This document shows, piece by piece, positions 37,647 to 46,977 of a stretch of DNA of 64,000 nt. The notes beneath the pieces were generated by a model. The model saw only the letters and a program-made list of their open reading frames with translations, was not told the origin of the DNA and ran no database searches. How positions within the stretch are numbered: the first letter of the stretch is position 1; every line of letters begins with the position of its first letter. The translations under genes and the position numbers were made by a program. Location: contig CAYVQC010000006.1 in the NCBI GenBank assembly GCA_964453995.1, forward strand, positions 39,548 through 103,547, in the 5' to 3' direction. The DNA comes from SKVR01 sp964453995. Its GTDB lineage: Bacteria > Bacteroidota > Bacteroidia > Bacteroidales > UBA7960.

Positions 37647-38888
37647 ATGCGCAATAAAAAATTAATTATCATACCCGTTTTGATTGTAATAGCAGTAACG
37701 CTCTGGTATTTTCTACGCACAGAAACCAAGGGCCCGGAGCAAATCCGGGTTAGCGTTGAAAAAGGTGATTTTGTGGTGAGTGTTTATACCAGCGGTGAAT
37801 TGGAAGCCAAGCAATCGGAAGATATTCAGGGACCTTCAGGTCTTCGTACTGTTGGATTGTGGAATGTTCAGATTAGTGAACTCATACCAGAAGGTACCAT
37901 TGTTGAAGAGGGCGACTGGGTGGCTACCCTCGACCGTACGGAGATTTCTAACCGGCTGAAGGATCTGGAAACAGAGCTGGAAAAACTTCAAACCCTGCAC
38001 ACCCAGACCCGTCTTGATACCACCATGGATCTGCGCAGTGCACGCAACGAATTGGTTAATCTTGAATATGCCCTGGAAGAAGCACGCATAGCTCTGGATC
38101 AGAGCTCCTTCGAGCCTCCTGCAGCTATCCGGCAGGCTGAGATCAACCTGGATAAAGCAGAAAGGGCTTTTGCCCAGGCATCGCATAATTACGAATTACG
38201 ATTGGAACAGGCCCGCGCTAAAATGCAGGAAGTTACTGCCAGCCTTACACAGGTACAGCGCCGTTACGATAATATGAAGGCTGTATTAGAGGAGTTTACC
38301 ATTACTGCACCAAGGGCAGGCATGGTGATATATCGCAGAAATTGGGATGGAAGCAAGGTAACCGTTGGTTCCCAGATCAGTACATGGGATAATACAGTTG
38401 CTACCCTGCCCGACTTTTCAGTGATGATGAGCAGAACCTACGTTAATGAAGTTGATATAAGCAAGGTAGCAGTAAACCAGAAGACTGAAATTGTGGTAGA
38501 TGCTTTTCCCGGTAAAAAATTCACCGGGTATGTAACAGAGGTAGCCAATATCGGCGAGCAAAGGCCCAACCAGGACGCACGTGTATTTGAAGTAAAAATC
38601 ATGATCAATGAATCAGATACTATACTCAGGCCTGCTATGACCACCAAAAATACCATTATTACCCATGTTGAAAATGATGTGCTGTATTTGCCCATTGAAA
38701 CTATCCACATACAGGATTCCATCAGTTATGTGTACCGGGATCAGCTTAACCGGATCGTTAGACAGGAAGTGGTTACCGGCATAAGAAATGAGGATCAGAT
38801 CATCATTGAAGAAGGGTTGGAGGCCGGAGACATGGTTTATCTCACCATTCCTGGCAAACCGGAAGATTTCAGATTGATTAATTTATAA
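37647..38888 (+). CDS. HlyD/MacA-like membrane fusion protein
   Basis: This 413-residue periplasmic adaptor has one N-terminal membrane helix (about 5-21). A split biotinyl-lipoyl domain follows (GELEAKQSEDIQGP near 50 and ITAPRAGMVIYRRN near 220), flanking a long helical hairpin (about 108-212). A beta-barrel domain (about 245-320) and a membrane-proximal domain (to 413) end the protein. Such adaptors join an inner-membrane transporter to a TolC-type outer-membrane channel. The permease gene begins 8 bp downstream, so both form one operon. The only TolC-family gene in the window lies about 10 kb away. Confidence 0.9.
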   Translation: MRNKKLIIIPVLIVIAVTLWYFLRTETKGPEQIRVSVEKGDFVVSVYTSGELEAKQSEDIQGPSGLRTVGLWNVQISELIPEGTIVEEGDWVATLDRTEISNRLKDLETELEKLQTLHTQTRLDTTMDLRSARNELVNLEYALEEARIALDQSSFEPPAAIRQAEINLDKAERAFAQASHNYELRLEQARAKMQEVTASLTQVQRRYDNMKAVLEEFTITAPRAGMVIYRRNWDGSKVTVGSQISTWDNTVATLPDFSVMMSRTYVNEVDISKVAVNQKTEIVVDAFPGKKFTGYVTEVANIGEQRPNQDARVFEVKIMINESDTILRPAMTTKNTIITHVENDVLYLPIETIHIQDSISYVYRDQLNRIVRQEVVTGIRNEDQIIIEEGLEAGDMVYLTIPGKPEDFRLINL

Positions 38889-38896
38889 TTGCCGCC

Positions 38897-40246
38897 ATGA
38901 TCAGATCACAACGGTACATTCATAATATCAACATTGCCATCGACGCAGTTTTTGCCAACAAATTCAGGTCTTTGCTCACTGCCCTGGGAATTATTTTTGG
39001 TGTGGGAGCAGTCATTGCAATGCTTGCTATTGGCAGTGGAGCACGACAAGAGATACTGGATCAAATGAAACTGGTTGGGGTTAACAATATCATTATCCGG
39101 CCTCTTTTTTCAGAAGATGACCAGCAGGACGAACTGCTGGAAGGAAGGTTTTCACCAGGCCTTACCCTGCAGGATGCCCAGAGCATTGAGCGAATTATTC
39201 CCGGAGTTGGCCAGATAAGCCCGGAGGTAGAAAATAATACCTTTGGTTTTCACAACGGAGTCCGCCGGCCGGTTAGAGTAGCCGGAGTAAGTCCGGAGTA
39301 TTTTGAGTTGTTTGGCATCGCTATCAACCAGGGAACCGTATTTAGCCGGGAGCAATTGCGTTCAGGTGCACCGGTGTGTGTTATCAGCAACCAGGTGCGC
39401 GTAGCTTTTTTTGGTAATGCAGAAGCCATCGGAAAACAGATCAAGTTAGGAAATAACTGGCTGACAGTCATTGGCATTGCTGAAGATCGCAGTGGCGGGG
39501 GAGAATCTGCAGAGAGGCTCGGCATTAGCGAGTTTGGCAATATGGTGTATATTCCCGTAAATACTTCCTTGCTGAGGTTTATGGACAGGTCGGCTGTTTC
39601 GGCTACAGAAATTCAGCAAATGCGCGGCCAGGGGAGGAGAGGGTTTGTGGTGATCAATCAGCAACAGGAAACAGAAACAGAGAAACCCCAAAACTACCAC
39701 CAACTTGACCGTATTGTTGTGCAGGTAGAAAATTCAGAAATGCTAACCCCTGTGGCAGATGTAATACAACGGATGTTGGCACGGCGCCACAACGGGGTGC
39801 AGGATTTTGAGGTGATCATTCCCGAGCTATTGCTTAAGCAGGAGCAGAGAGCCAAGGATATTTTCAATATCGTGTTGGGCGCCATTGCCGCCATTTCCCT
39901 GTTGGTGGGAGGGATAGGTATTATGAATATCATGCTGGCCTCGGTGATGGAAAGAACCCGCGAAATCGGAATTCGCCTTGCCGTGGGAGCAAAAAAAACG
40001 GATGTAATATTCCAGTTCCTTTCCGAATCGGTTTTCATAAGTATTGCCGGTGGTGTTGCCGGTGTTTTTCTGGGGATTTTTATTTCGAGAATGATCATGA
40101 AATTTACCGATATTCTTACCATAGTGTCTCTCCCTTCCATCCTGATATCGTTTTTGGTTTCCGCAGGTATAGGGATTATTTTCGGTTATATGCCGGCCCG
40201 AAAGGCAGCCCGGAAAGATCCTGTTGAATCATTGCGCTATGAATAA
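38897..40246 (+). CDS. MacB-like ABC transporter permease (no ATPase domain)
   Basis: This 449-residue inner-membrane protein has one N-terminal membrane helix (about 21-45, in RSLLTALGIIFGVGAVIAM). A large periplasmic MacB core domain follows (about 50-320, with GVNNIIIRPL and VAGVSPEYFELFGI). Three C-terminal helices of the FtsX type begin at about 328, and the coupling motif RTREIGIRLAVGAKKTDVI lies near 356. It lacks the N-terminal nucleotide-binding domain of MacB, and no separate ATPase gene lies next to it, so its ATPase must be encoded elsewhere. Together with the adaptor it should form a MacAB-like mechanotransmission pump for peptides, lipids or antibiotics; the substrate is unknown. 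Confidence 0.9.
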   Translation: MIRSQRYIHNINIAIDAVFANKFRSLLTALGIIFGVGAVIAMLAIGSGARQEILDQMKLVGVNNIIIRPLFSEDDQQDELLEGRFSPGLTLQDAQSIERIIPGVGQISPEVENNTFGFHNGVRRPVRVAGVSPEYFELFGIAINQGTVFSREQLRSGAPVCVISNQVRVAFFGNAEAIGKQIKLGNNWLTVIGIAEDRSGGGESAERLGISEFGNMVYIPVNTSLLRFMDRSAVSATEIQQMRGQGRRGFVVINQQQETETEKPQNYHQLDRIVVQVENSEMLTPVADVIQRMLARRHNGVQDFEVIIPELLLKQEQRAKDIFNIVLGAIAAISLLVGGIGIMNIMLASVMERTREIGIRLAVGAKKTDVIFQFLSESVFISIAGGVAGVFLGIFISRMIMKFTDILTIVSLPSILISFLVSAGIGIIFGYMPARKAARKDPVESLRYE

Positions 40247-40285
40247 TCCTGGCTGGCGGGTTTAAGACATATTTAGAGTTTTCAT

Positions 40286-40316
40286 TTTGCCTTTCATCAG
40301 CCAGGGCTTAAATTTG
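40286..40316 (+). promoter_or_regulatory. Bacteroidota-type promoter of elbB
   Basis: TTTG at 40286-40289, a 19-bp spacer and TAAATTTG at 40309-40316 match the -33/-7 consensus exactly. The elbB ATG follows 45 bp later. It shows that elbB has its own promoter and is not only read from the upstream transporter operon. Confidence 0.7.
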
Positions 40317-40361
40317 TTTGTAAAGATTCTAATTTATAAAACCAGGTAAAAAAATACTAAG

Positions 40362-41018
40362 ATGAAGAAGTTTGCAGTAGTACTATCAGGAAATGGGGTA
40401 TATGACGGAGCTGAGATCCATGAGGCCACACTCAGTCTGTATGCCATAAAGAAGCAGGGAGCAGAATACGAGATATTTGCCCCTGATGTGGAACAACATC
40501 ATGTAATCAACCATCTTACCGGTAAGGAGATGAACGAAAAACGCAATGTGCTGGTAGAAGCAGCACGTATAGCTCGTGGCAATATCAAACCGCTCTCAGA
40601 GTTCAGGACAGAAGATTTTGATGCTATACTGTTTCCCGGTGGTTTTGGTGTGGCAAAAAATCTGTGCACTTTTGCTTTTGACGGACCGGAATGCACGGTA
40701 AACCCAGATGTGGAGCAGGCTATCCGTTCCATGCACAAAGCCCGAAAACCCATTGCCGCACTTTGTATTTCACCTGTTTTGCTGGCAAAGGTACTGGGAG
40801 ATGTGGAGTTGACCATTGGTCAGGATAAGGAAACTGCTGCAGCGGTTGAAAAGCTGGGTTCTACCCACAAACCTACCCAACACGGAGAAGTTGTTGTAGA
40901 TGCACAAAACAACGTGTACACCACACCCTGCTATATGCTCGATGCAGATATTGTACAAATTGGCGACGGTGCTGAGAATATTGTAAGGGCCGTTTTAAAA
41001 ACTCTTGCCGCACAATAA
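40362..41018 (+). CDS. elbB: ElbB-like glyoxalase (ES1/DJ-1 superfamily)
   Basis: This 218-residue protein matches the ElbB/ES1 branch of the DJ-1/PfpI superfamily. The start is MKKFAVVLSGNGVYDGAEIH, followed by ILFPGGFGVAKNL near 89-101 and the nucleophile elbow AALCISPVLLAK with Cys136. Related proteins show glyoxalase activity and were linked to isoprenoid biosynthesis in E. coli. The length is normal and the start is clear. Its stop is 10 bp from the stop of the convergent NUDIX gene, with no terminator recognised between them. Confidence 0.92.
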   Translation: MKKFAVVLSGNGVYDGAEIHEATLSLYAIKKQGAEYEIFAPDVEQHHVINHLTGKEMNEKRNVLVEAARIARGNIKPLSEFRTEDFDAILFPGGFGVAKNLCTFAFDGPECTVNPDVEQAIRSMHKARKPIAALCISPVLLAKVLGDVELTIGQDKETAAAVEKLGSTHKPTQHGEVVVDAQNNVYTTPCYMLDADIVQIGDGAENIVRAVLKTLAAQ

Positions 41019-41028
41019 AAATAAACGC

Positions 41029-41475
41029 TTATTCTGCCATTATTTCCAAAGCCCTTACGAGGGCTTTTTTTATGATCTTTTCGTGATCGAAGGCAAGCGG
41101 GGGTAAATGGTTCAGATCAAACCACCTGGCATTGGCTGCATCGCCTCCCGATTGAATGCTTTGGCTTTTCTTGCAAAATCCCCAAAAAGCAACCGTAATG
41201 GTTCTATGGCGAGGATCCCTGTCGGGATCACTAAAAGCTTCCAACTGGTAAAATTTAATGTCTTTTAGCCCGGTTTCTTCTTCTGTTTCCCTGGCCACAC
41301 ATTGCTCAAGGGTTTCATTCTCATCTACAAATCCACCCGGCAAGGCCCACTGTCCCTGAAAAGGATCATTCTTTCTTTCGATCAACAAGATGGTGAGTTT
41401 TTCTCCGGGTTGCATGGAAAAAATTACAGCATCAGTTGTTACTGCCGGTCTTGGATATTTGTAAGTATACTCCAT
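41029..41475 (-). CDS. NUDIX hydrolase
   Basis: This 148-residue protein contains a full NUDIX box at about residues 47-69 (GGFVDENETLEQCVARETEE, followed by ETGL), which binds Mg2+ and hydrolyses nucleoside-diphosphate-X compounds. The first part (RPAVTTDAVIFSM) and the following strand HRTITVAFWGFC are typical of the ADP-ribose pyrophosphatase-like group, but the substrate is not certain. It starts 20 bp after the repeat protein gene on the same strand and is probably cotranscribed with it. Confidence 0.92.
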   Translation of the reverse strand: MEYTYKYPRPAVTTDAVIFSMQPGEKLTILLIERKNDPFQGQWALPGGFVDENETLEQCVARETEEETGLKDIKFYQLEAFSDPDRDPRHRTITVAFWGFCKKSQSIQSGGDAANARWFDLNHLPPLAFDHEKIIKKALVRALEIMAE

Positions 41476-41495
41476 GTGTTGAAATTTGTTGGTTA

Positions 41496-41909
41496 TTATT
41501 TGCTGAAAGGCCCTCTATGGTAATCGTCAAGATCTTCCATGCGTTTCAGCTTGAATACGGTTATTTTTTTTGCGATTACAATAAATATTTGCAAATTGTT
41601 GTTTTCCAGCCACAAAAGGGCATCCTGCTTTTGGTTTGCCGCGTTGGCCAATATCACCAGGAATTCGAATTTGTTTTGTTTGAGCCATTGCAGGGCTTTT
41701 TCATCATCCCATATTGCCTTGCTTAAGGCAGCAAAGTGAGGGAACTTATTTTTCATCAGCCATTCAAAAGCTTCATCATTGGTATGAATGGCGTTGGCCA
41801 ATGCTGCAAGTTCGGGGTATCCGTTCTTCATCAGCCAGTAGAGAAATTTGCTGTTGCCTGCCACTGCTTCACCAAAGCTGATCAAAATCTTTGCAGGGTA
41901 TTGTATCAT
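41496..41909 (-). CDS. protein made of four 25-residue helical repeats, function unknown
   Basis: This 137-residue protein consists mostly of four tandem repeats of exactly 25 residues (residues 19-43, 44-68, 69-93 and 94-118), with the pattern xxxALxWLxxNxFxxLAxLAxAIxx. The Trp-Leu pair and the Asn recur in all four; an incomplete copy may precede the first. The pattern predicts paired helices, similar in scale to ankyrin or HEAT-type solenoids, and suggests a binding role. No signal peptide or membrane helix is seen. ATG at 41909 is chosen; the longer frame would begin with TTG. The NUDIX gene follows by 20 bp. Confidence 0.7.
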   Translation of the reverse strand: MIQYPAKILISFGEAVAGNSKFLYWLMKNGYPELAALANAIHTNDEAFEWLMKNKFPHFAALSKAIWDDEKALQWLKQNKFEFLVILANAANQKQDALLWLENNNLQIFIVIAKKITVFKLKRMEDLDDYHRGPFSK

Positions 41910-41998
41910 AATTTTTTTTCCTTTCAAATCTCTTTCTTCATCGCATAACCATTTTGCACCTTTTTTGGTTTTCTTCCTGGTTTTGGAAACATTAAAGG

Positions 41999-44900
41999 CT
42001 ACCTGATGAGGTACATTTTCCCAAATCCTTCATGGAAGTGTTTTGAGGCATCGGTCGGGTTCAGATCAATCTTTTGGCCATTAATACTGGAAATGACACG
42101 GTAAAGATACACCCCGTTGGCCAGGCGGTCTCCGTACTGGTCTGTTCCATCCCAGGCATATTGTGTAATATTTCTTCCAATACGTAGTGGCCCCAGTTCT
42201 GACATATCTATTTCTCTTACCACCTTTCCGGTAATGGTAAGAATCTGAATCTTCATATAATCAGGAAGCTGTGACCCGGTAAGGGTAAATACAAAGTGTG
42301 TGGCCGTACTGAAGGGGTTGGGCCAGTTTAGCACTTCTGTGATGGTAGAATGCGTGATGACCTCAAAACTGATCACATAATCATTGTTTCCTGATTCGTT
42401 GAGCGACTTGTCGGTAGCCTGCACCCGCAAAGTATAAATCCCATCGAGATCAAATTCCGGTTCAAATTCTATAGTGCATAAATTCTCTGGCAAACTTGCC
42501 GGGTAGAATCTCATATTTTCTTTTCCTTCCGAATGAAAATAAATTCGCTCTCCTTCGGGAGAAAGGGGTGTGCTGAGGAAGACCTTCACCAGGGTGGTAT
42601 CGTTGAGAGCAAGGAACGGGTTTTCATCCCTCAGGGTGATATGGATGAAAGGATTGGCCGAAACAATATCTCCATCCATGATCTGGATCCCGTCGAAGGT
42701 GATCTCAAGCAGGGGATTGGTTTTGTCTTTTTCCACATAGAAAGGGATTTGTCCCACATTGTTGAAAAAATGCTGTTCCAGCTGGTCATTATTGGGATTC
42801 ACTTCCATCCACAGGCTGTTGTTACCGGCCAGTCCTTTGGTTTCAATGTAAATAGTGTCTGAAAGCACATCACCGGCAGGGTGGGGCCGCTGCCTGGGAT
42901 ATTCCAGGGGATGGATCTGCCGGTTTTGGTCCATTACATAGTATTGCACCTGCAGGCTATCCATATCATGATCACTAATATTGTGTATGGCAGTAGAAAA
43001 GAGGATCTTGTTTCCTTCCTGTACCGAGTCTTTTTCAAAAACAAAATGCTGCGAGGGATCAATTGCCGTTTCAGGGATTCCTTCATACACTACCTTCCAG
43101 TATTTCATTTGCGCCGGGGTTCGGTTTTCATTGTCGCTCATGTTTACCACGAGCTCCAGATAAGGATACTGACCGGCATCAACAAGGTCGCTGATGGATA
43201 TGGTTTCCTGTTCAGGGGGGATTTGGGTAAGAAGGGTGTCTTTCTGTCCGTTGGCCGTTATACCGATCACATTAAGCCACACCGAATCGGTATCGGGCTG
43301 TTCCAGGCTTTCTTTTTTCCAATGGATGGTTTGCCAGTTGCTGGCAGGTCCAATCACTTCAGAAGCAATAAATCCCTCATCCCAATTGGTAACAATACTG
43401 TCGGTAAGCTGTATGATGGATGTGATCAGCGACCCTATCACTTCATTGGAAGAGCCCGGGGGCGCCCCCTTCTGTCCGAAAAGCAGGTATGGCCTGTTGT
43501 TTACAAGGCTGCGGATGTTGGCACTGCCCAGTGATTCGAAAGCCTGGTAAAGCTCTTCATGATAGTTTTCTGCATTATGGTTGCGGTGGCTTGCCGCAAG
43601 AACAAAAAATCCCTCAGGAATAGTGTCGATAAACAGCTGCATTCTTTCCCGCCAGATATCAGATGTTGAATAGAAATCAAAGGTGCCCAGATCGCGCTGG
43701 CGGCAATGAAAATTGTTGAACTGGCCCAGGTTGTTTCCCTGGTTTACACTCCACCAGTTTTCGGCTGAAACAGGATCAAATACCGCGAAGAACATCCCAT
43801 TGCCCACATCAGCAAGGCAGGAAAAGATACCCAGGTTAACTCCGTTCTTTCTCAGATATTGCTCTGTCCAGGCAATGTAGGGATAGACACCTGTCTGGGC
43901 TTGTATAGAGTTGATACTGTTTACAAAATCCCATTTCCTTTCTTCTGCATTGTAGGAAACAAAGCTGTATTGGTTCCTGCTGAACTGGTCAAAATGTGCC
44001 TGGCTCCAGCCTTTTAGTCCCTGCAGGTACTGGAAGCTGCTTTCACGCCAAAGATATTCGCCGGTATATACCGAATCCAGGCTTACCCTCCAGAAGTAAA
44101 CAGTGCTGTCGGAAAAAGTAACAGGGGGAGTCCACTTCACCACCCCACCCTTGTGTGCCATTTTATGTTCAATAGGATTGGTAAATGAGGCCGAGGTGTC
44201 TACCTGGAATACATAGTTTCTTTCACTGATAAACGGATCGCCCGTTGATGCCATTAGAGTAACGGTTGGATCGGGAACAATAGCGTAATTGGGCGGGTAA
44301 ACAGGTATGATATCAGAGGATTTTATGAAGAGATTATTGGATGCCACATTGTTAGCCTTATTCATTTCATCAATCTGGTTGAGTGCATCCAGGGTTACGG
44401 TAAACTGGTTGATCCCCACGCCACGTTCACGGTCAACGGGCATCCTGAAAACAAGGGTATCTTTAAAGAAGGTAGTGGGTATCCTTTGCTGGTATATCTC
44501 TACTGTTCCATCGGGGAAGCGTCTTTCCAGGTCGATGAATATGGAATCGCGGATGGCTTTGCCAATATTGGTTGATATCACATTTACGGAAAAGGAATCT
44601 ACCTCGGTGGTTACTTCTTTTGGGGTGAAGAAAATATCGCTTGCCTCTACCCGGTAATCGGGTTTGGGCTGGGCATTGAGTGTAACGGCCGGATCGCCAT
44701 GAAGGGTATTGAGCAGCGAAACATTTTTAATATAAATGTTGGGAGATTGAATGGTTCGGATGGTTTCCCTGATCATGTGGCCTACTGTTTTTCCATAGCT
44801 TTGGGCACTAACATGTGAAAAGAATTCATTGGAATAGCGGTTCAGCTCAAAAGCACCTGTGGCTGTGGTAGCTGCCAGGTACCCGATCACTCCTTTTTCT

Positions 44901-46963
44901 TCAATTAAAACAAATTCTTCGCTGGAGTTTACACCTCCACCAAAAATATCACCTGCAAAGCAGGAATTGGCAACCAGGAAAGGATATTTGCCGTAGTTGC
45001 TGTATTCCGAAGGATAATCGATGCTTATATCGAAGCCGATGCCCGCTGCATGTCCGAAGAAGGTCATAAAGCTTACCCCGTTGTTGATAATCTGTTTGAG
45101 GGAATCCGACTGGTTGATCTGTATGGGATCGGTTGAGCTTTTCAGGAAAGTGCGCACGTATCCGCCAAAGAGAGTGTCCTCCATGGTTCGCTGGTATTGC
45201 TGCAGATAACCGGCCAGCACATTCTGCTCATTGATGCTCGATCCACCACCAAAATGCAGGATATTTTTCATCCATTCCTGGGGTGTTTGCTGTGCTTCAT
45301 GGTGCTGGATCACCTTGTTGAGATACAGGGAAACATGTGCCGTATTGCGGGCAGCCAGCCTGCCGGTAGCCAGTGCAGGAGCATAACCGTGTTCGTCAAG
45401 TCCTGATGTGATCAGCACATCACTTGGCGGATAACCCATGGCCGGTAAAAGGTTGGCAGCATAAACACTGCTGTTTTTCCTGTGATCCACAGCACTGCGG
45501 CCTTTGCCAATGAGAAATAGCTTCTCAGGGGGCTCGGGGTAGTTTTCCAAAGTATACTTAGCAAAATTGCGCAATGCAAGTGGGTGCTTCTTTATGCCAT
45601 AAGCAAACTGGTAATAAAGCTCATCCACATCTGCAAGCAATACCTTGTATCCTGTTGAATTGCGGAAATCCCTGTAATTCAAGGCTTCATTCATCAGGTC
45701 ACCGTGAGTGATCATAAGGTAGTCTGAGGTGATATGTTCCGCTGAAAGGTAATTGGTAAATCTGGCAAAAGAACCGGAATTGGATGAAACAGGTTCAACA
45801 TTGTTTACCATGATCGTTTGTGATGCCGAGGTGGCAAAAAGCGTCCTGGTTTGAGAAGGGTGGGTTATCAATGCCCTGTATGTACCATTATCGGGGAAAG
45901 CCCTGGACTTGGAATTGCCAGTAAGATTATAGATCCAGACAGTATCAGAGGGAGCAGCCTCAAATCCGGTAAAACTGATCAGGGTTTTGTCTCCCGAAGA
46001 GGGGGGCAGTTCCATGGATATCCTGTTTTGATTGCGCATATTAAAAGTATGCGGATAACGCACCGAAATGTAAGCAATAGCAGATCGGTCAACCGGTGTG
46101 CCCAGGGAATTGATGGAGCTGAACACAAAGGGGGTTCCTGCACTGTTCAGGCTGTTTGCCGCCACAGATGTGTTCAACCTCAGCAGAGTATAGCCTTCAA
46201 AAAGTGTATCGATAAGATTTCCTGCAAACTGGATCTGCAGGTGGTGGTCCGGATCCAGGGGACGGTAGTTGGATGCCCCGGCAATGGCCATTTCTATGGT
46301 TGCCTGAGGTCCTGCAGTGTAAATATTGGGTGTGGGAATGGTTTTGCTGCGGCTCTGCCCCAGGTTCAGGGCAGCATCAAACCAACCTTCTGCCTCGGTG
46401 TATTGGGGTTCGGTAACTCCATAGTTGTTGGTTTCACCAGCATAGTAGTGTGTGGTATAATCCTCCCTGGAAGTAAACCAGAACCAGTCTGCCGGGGTGT
46501 ATTCCGAAAAATTGTTGTCCTGGTGTATGGTGTATCTTTTATTGTTGAGGGAGTTGTTCCAGGTAAGGAAATAGGTAATGGTATCGTTGATAAGGCTGTA
46601 GTTGGGGTTGGGGTGCTTTTGGGGGCTGTCGTAAAATCCGGCATCAAACCAGCCATCATTGGCCTGGGCAAAAAATTCTATATAGTCACCGGGCAGAAAT
46701 TGTCCTGATGATTCATTCCTTACGAAAATGGGTTGTTCCTGGCCACGGGCAAAGATCTGAAACGATCGCGGGTCAAAACTACCAACAGGAACTCCCGCAT
46801 TTAGCAAGGTATTGTAATCTACACGATAAACACCTCTTTGTGCAATAGGAATGGTGAAATATTGCTGATCATAATTGATCCATTCATTGCCCGCCTGCTG
46901 AGCCCCTGCACTTGTGCAGAGGACCAGGAAGATAAGAGTGATATGGAGTGTTTTCTTTAGCAT
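41999..46963 (-). CDS. porU: type IX secretion sortase PorU
   Basis: This 1654-residue protein is PorU, the surface sortase that removes the C-terminal signal of type IX cargo and attaches the cargo to lipopolysaccharide. It has a signal peptide (residues 1-21), a beta-rich N-terminal part, and a gingipain-like C25 peptidase domain (about 400-790). The catalytic dyad is His638 in FFGHAAGIGFD and Cys668 in VANSCFAGDIFGGG. Ig-like domains follow, and the end is a FlgD-like/type IX C-terminal domain (VLNWPNPFSTATHFVF). PorU itself uses that domain as a non-cleaved anchor to PorV. porV starts the unit and ends 14 bp upstream of the porU ATG, so the two are expressed together. Confidence 0.95.
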   Translation of the reverse strand: MLKKTLHITLIFLVLCTSAGAQQAGNEWINYDQQYFTIPIAQRGVYRVDYNTLLNAGVPVGSFDPRSFQIFARGQEQPIFVRNESSGQFLPGDYIEFFAQANDGWFDAGFYDSPQKHPNPNYSLINDTITYFLTWNNSLNNKRYTIHQDNNFSEYTPADWFWFTSREDYTTHYYAGETNNYGVTEPQYTEAEGWFDAALNLGQSRSKTIPTPNIYTAGPQATIEMAIAGASNYRPLDPDHHLQIQFAGNLIDTLFEGYTLLRLNTSVAANSLNSAGTPFVFSSINSLGTPVDRSAIAYISVRYPHTFNMRNQNRISMELPPSSGDKTLISFTGFEAAPSDTVWIYNLTGNSKSRAFPDNGTYRALITHPSQTRTLFATSASQTIMVNNVEPVSSNSGSFARFTNYLSAEHITSDYLMITHGDLMNEALNYRDFRNSTGYKVLLADVDELYYQFAYGIKKHPLALRNFAKYTLENYPEPPEKLFLIGKGRSAVDHRKNSSVYAANLLPAMGYPPSDVLITSGLDEHGYAPALATGRLAARNTAHVSLYLNKVIQHHEAQQTPQEWMKNILHFGGGSSINEQNVLAGYLQQYQRTMEDTLFGGYVRTFLKSSTDPIQINQSDSLKQIINNGVSFMTFFGHAAGIGFDISIDYPSEYSNYGKYPFLVANSCFAGDIFGGGVNSSEEFVLIEEKGVIGYLAATTATGAFELNRYSNEFFSHVSAQSYGKTVGHMIRETIRTIQSPNIYIKNVSLLNTLHGDPAVTLNAQPKPDYRVEASDIFFTPKEVTTEVDSFSVNVISTNIGKAIRDSIFIDLERRFPDGTVEIYQQRIPTTFFKDTLVFRMPVDRERGVGINQFTVTLDALNQIDEMNKANNVASNNLFIKSSDIIPVYPPNYAIVPDPTVTLMASTGDPFISERNYVFQVDTSASFTNPIEHKMAHKGGVVKWTPPVTFSDSTVYFWRVSLDSVYTGEYLWRESSFQYLQGLKGWSQAHFDQFSRNQYSFVSYNAEERKWDFVNSINSIQAQTGVYPYIAWTEQYLRKNGVNLGIFSCLADVGNGMFFAVFDPVSAENWWSVNQGNNLGQFNNFHCRQRDLGTFDFYSTSDIWRERMQLFIDTIPEGFFVLAASHRNHNAENYHEELYQAFESLGSANIRSLVNNRPYLLFGQKGAPPGSSNEVIGSLITSIIQLTDSIVTNWDEGFIASEVIGPASNWQTIHWKKESLEQPDTDSVWLNVIGITANGQKDTLLTQIPPEQETISISDLVDAGQYPYLELVVNMSDNENRTPAQMKYWKVVYEGIPETAIDPSQHFVFEKDSVQEGNKILFSTAIHNISDHDMDSLQVQYYVMDQNRQIHPLEYPRQRPHPAGDVLSDTIYIETKGLAGNNSLWMEVNPNNDQLEQHFFNNVGQIPFYVEKDKTNPLLEITFDGIQIMDGDIVSANPFIHITLRDENPFLALNDTTLVKVFLSTPLSPEGERIYFHSEGKENMRFYPASLPENLCTIEFEPEFDLDGIYTLRVQATDKSLNESGNNDYVISFEVITHSTITEVLNWPNPFSTATHFVFTLTGSQLPDYMKIQILTITGKVVREIDMSELGPLRIGRNITQYAWDGTDQYGDRLANGVYLYRVISSINGQKIDLNPTDASKHFHEGFGKMYLIR

Positions 46964-46977
46964 GAATTATTGATCCT

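Noticed and set aside
40248..40305. CCTGGCTG/CAGCCAGG inverted repeat after the MacB-like permease
   Set aside because: The loop is 42 nt, no T-run follows and it overlaps the elbB promoter, so a terminator call is not justified.
45851..46708. 285-codon plus-strand frame opposite the start of porU
   Set aside because: Antisense to porU; Gly/Cys-rich composition without a recognisable family.
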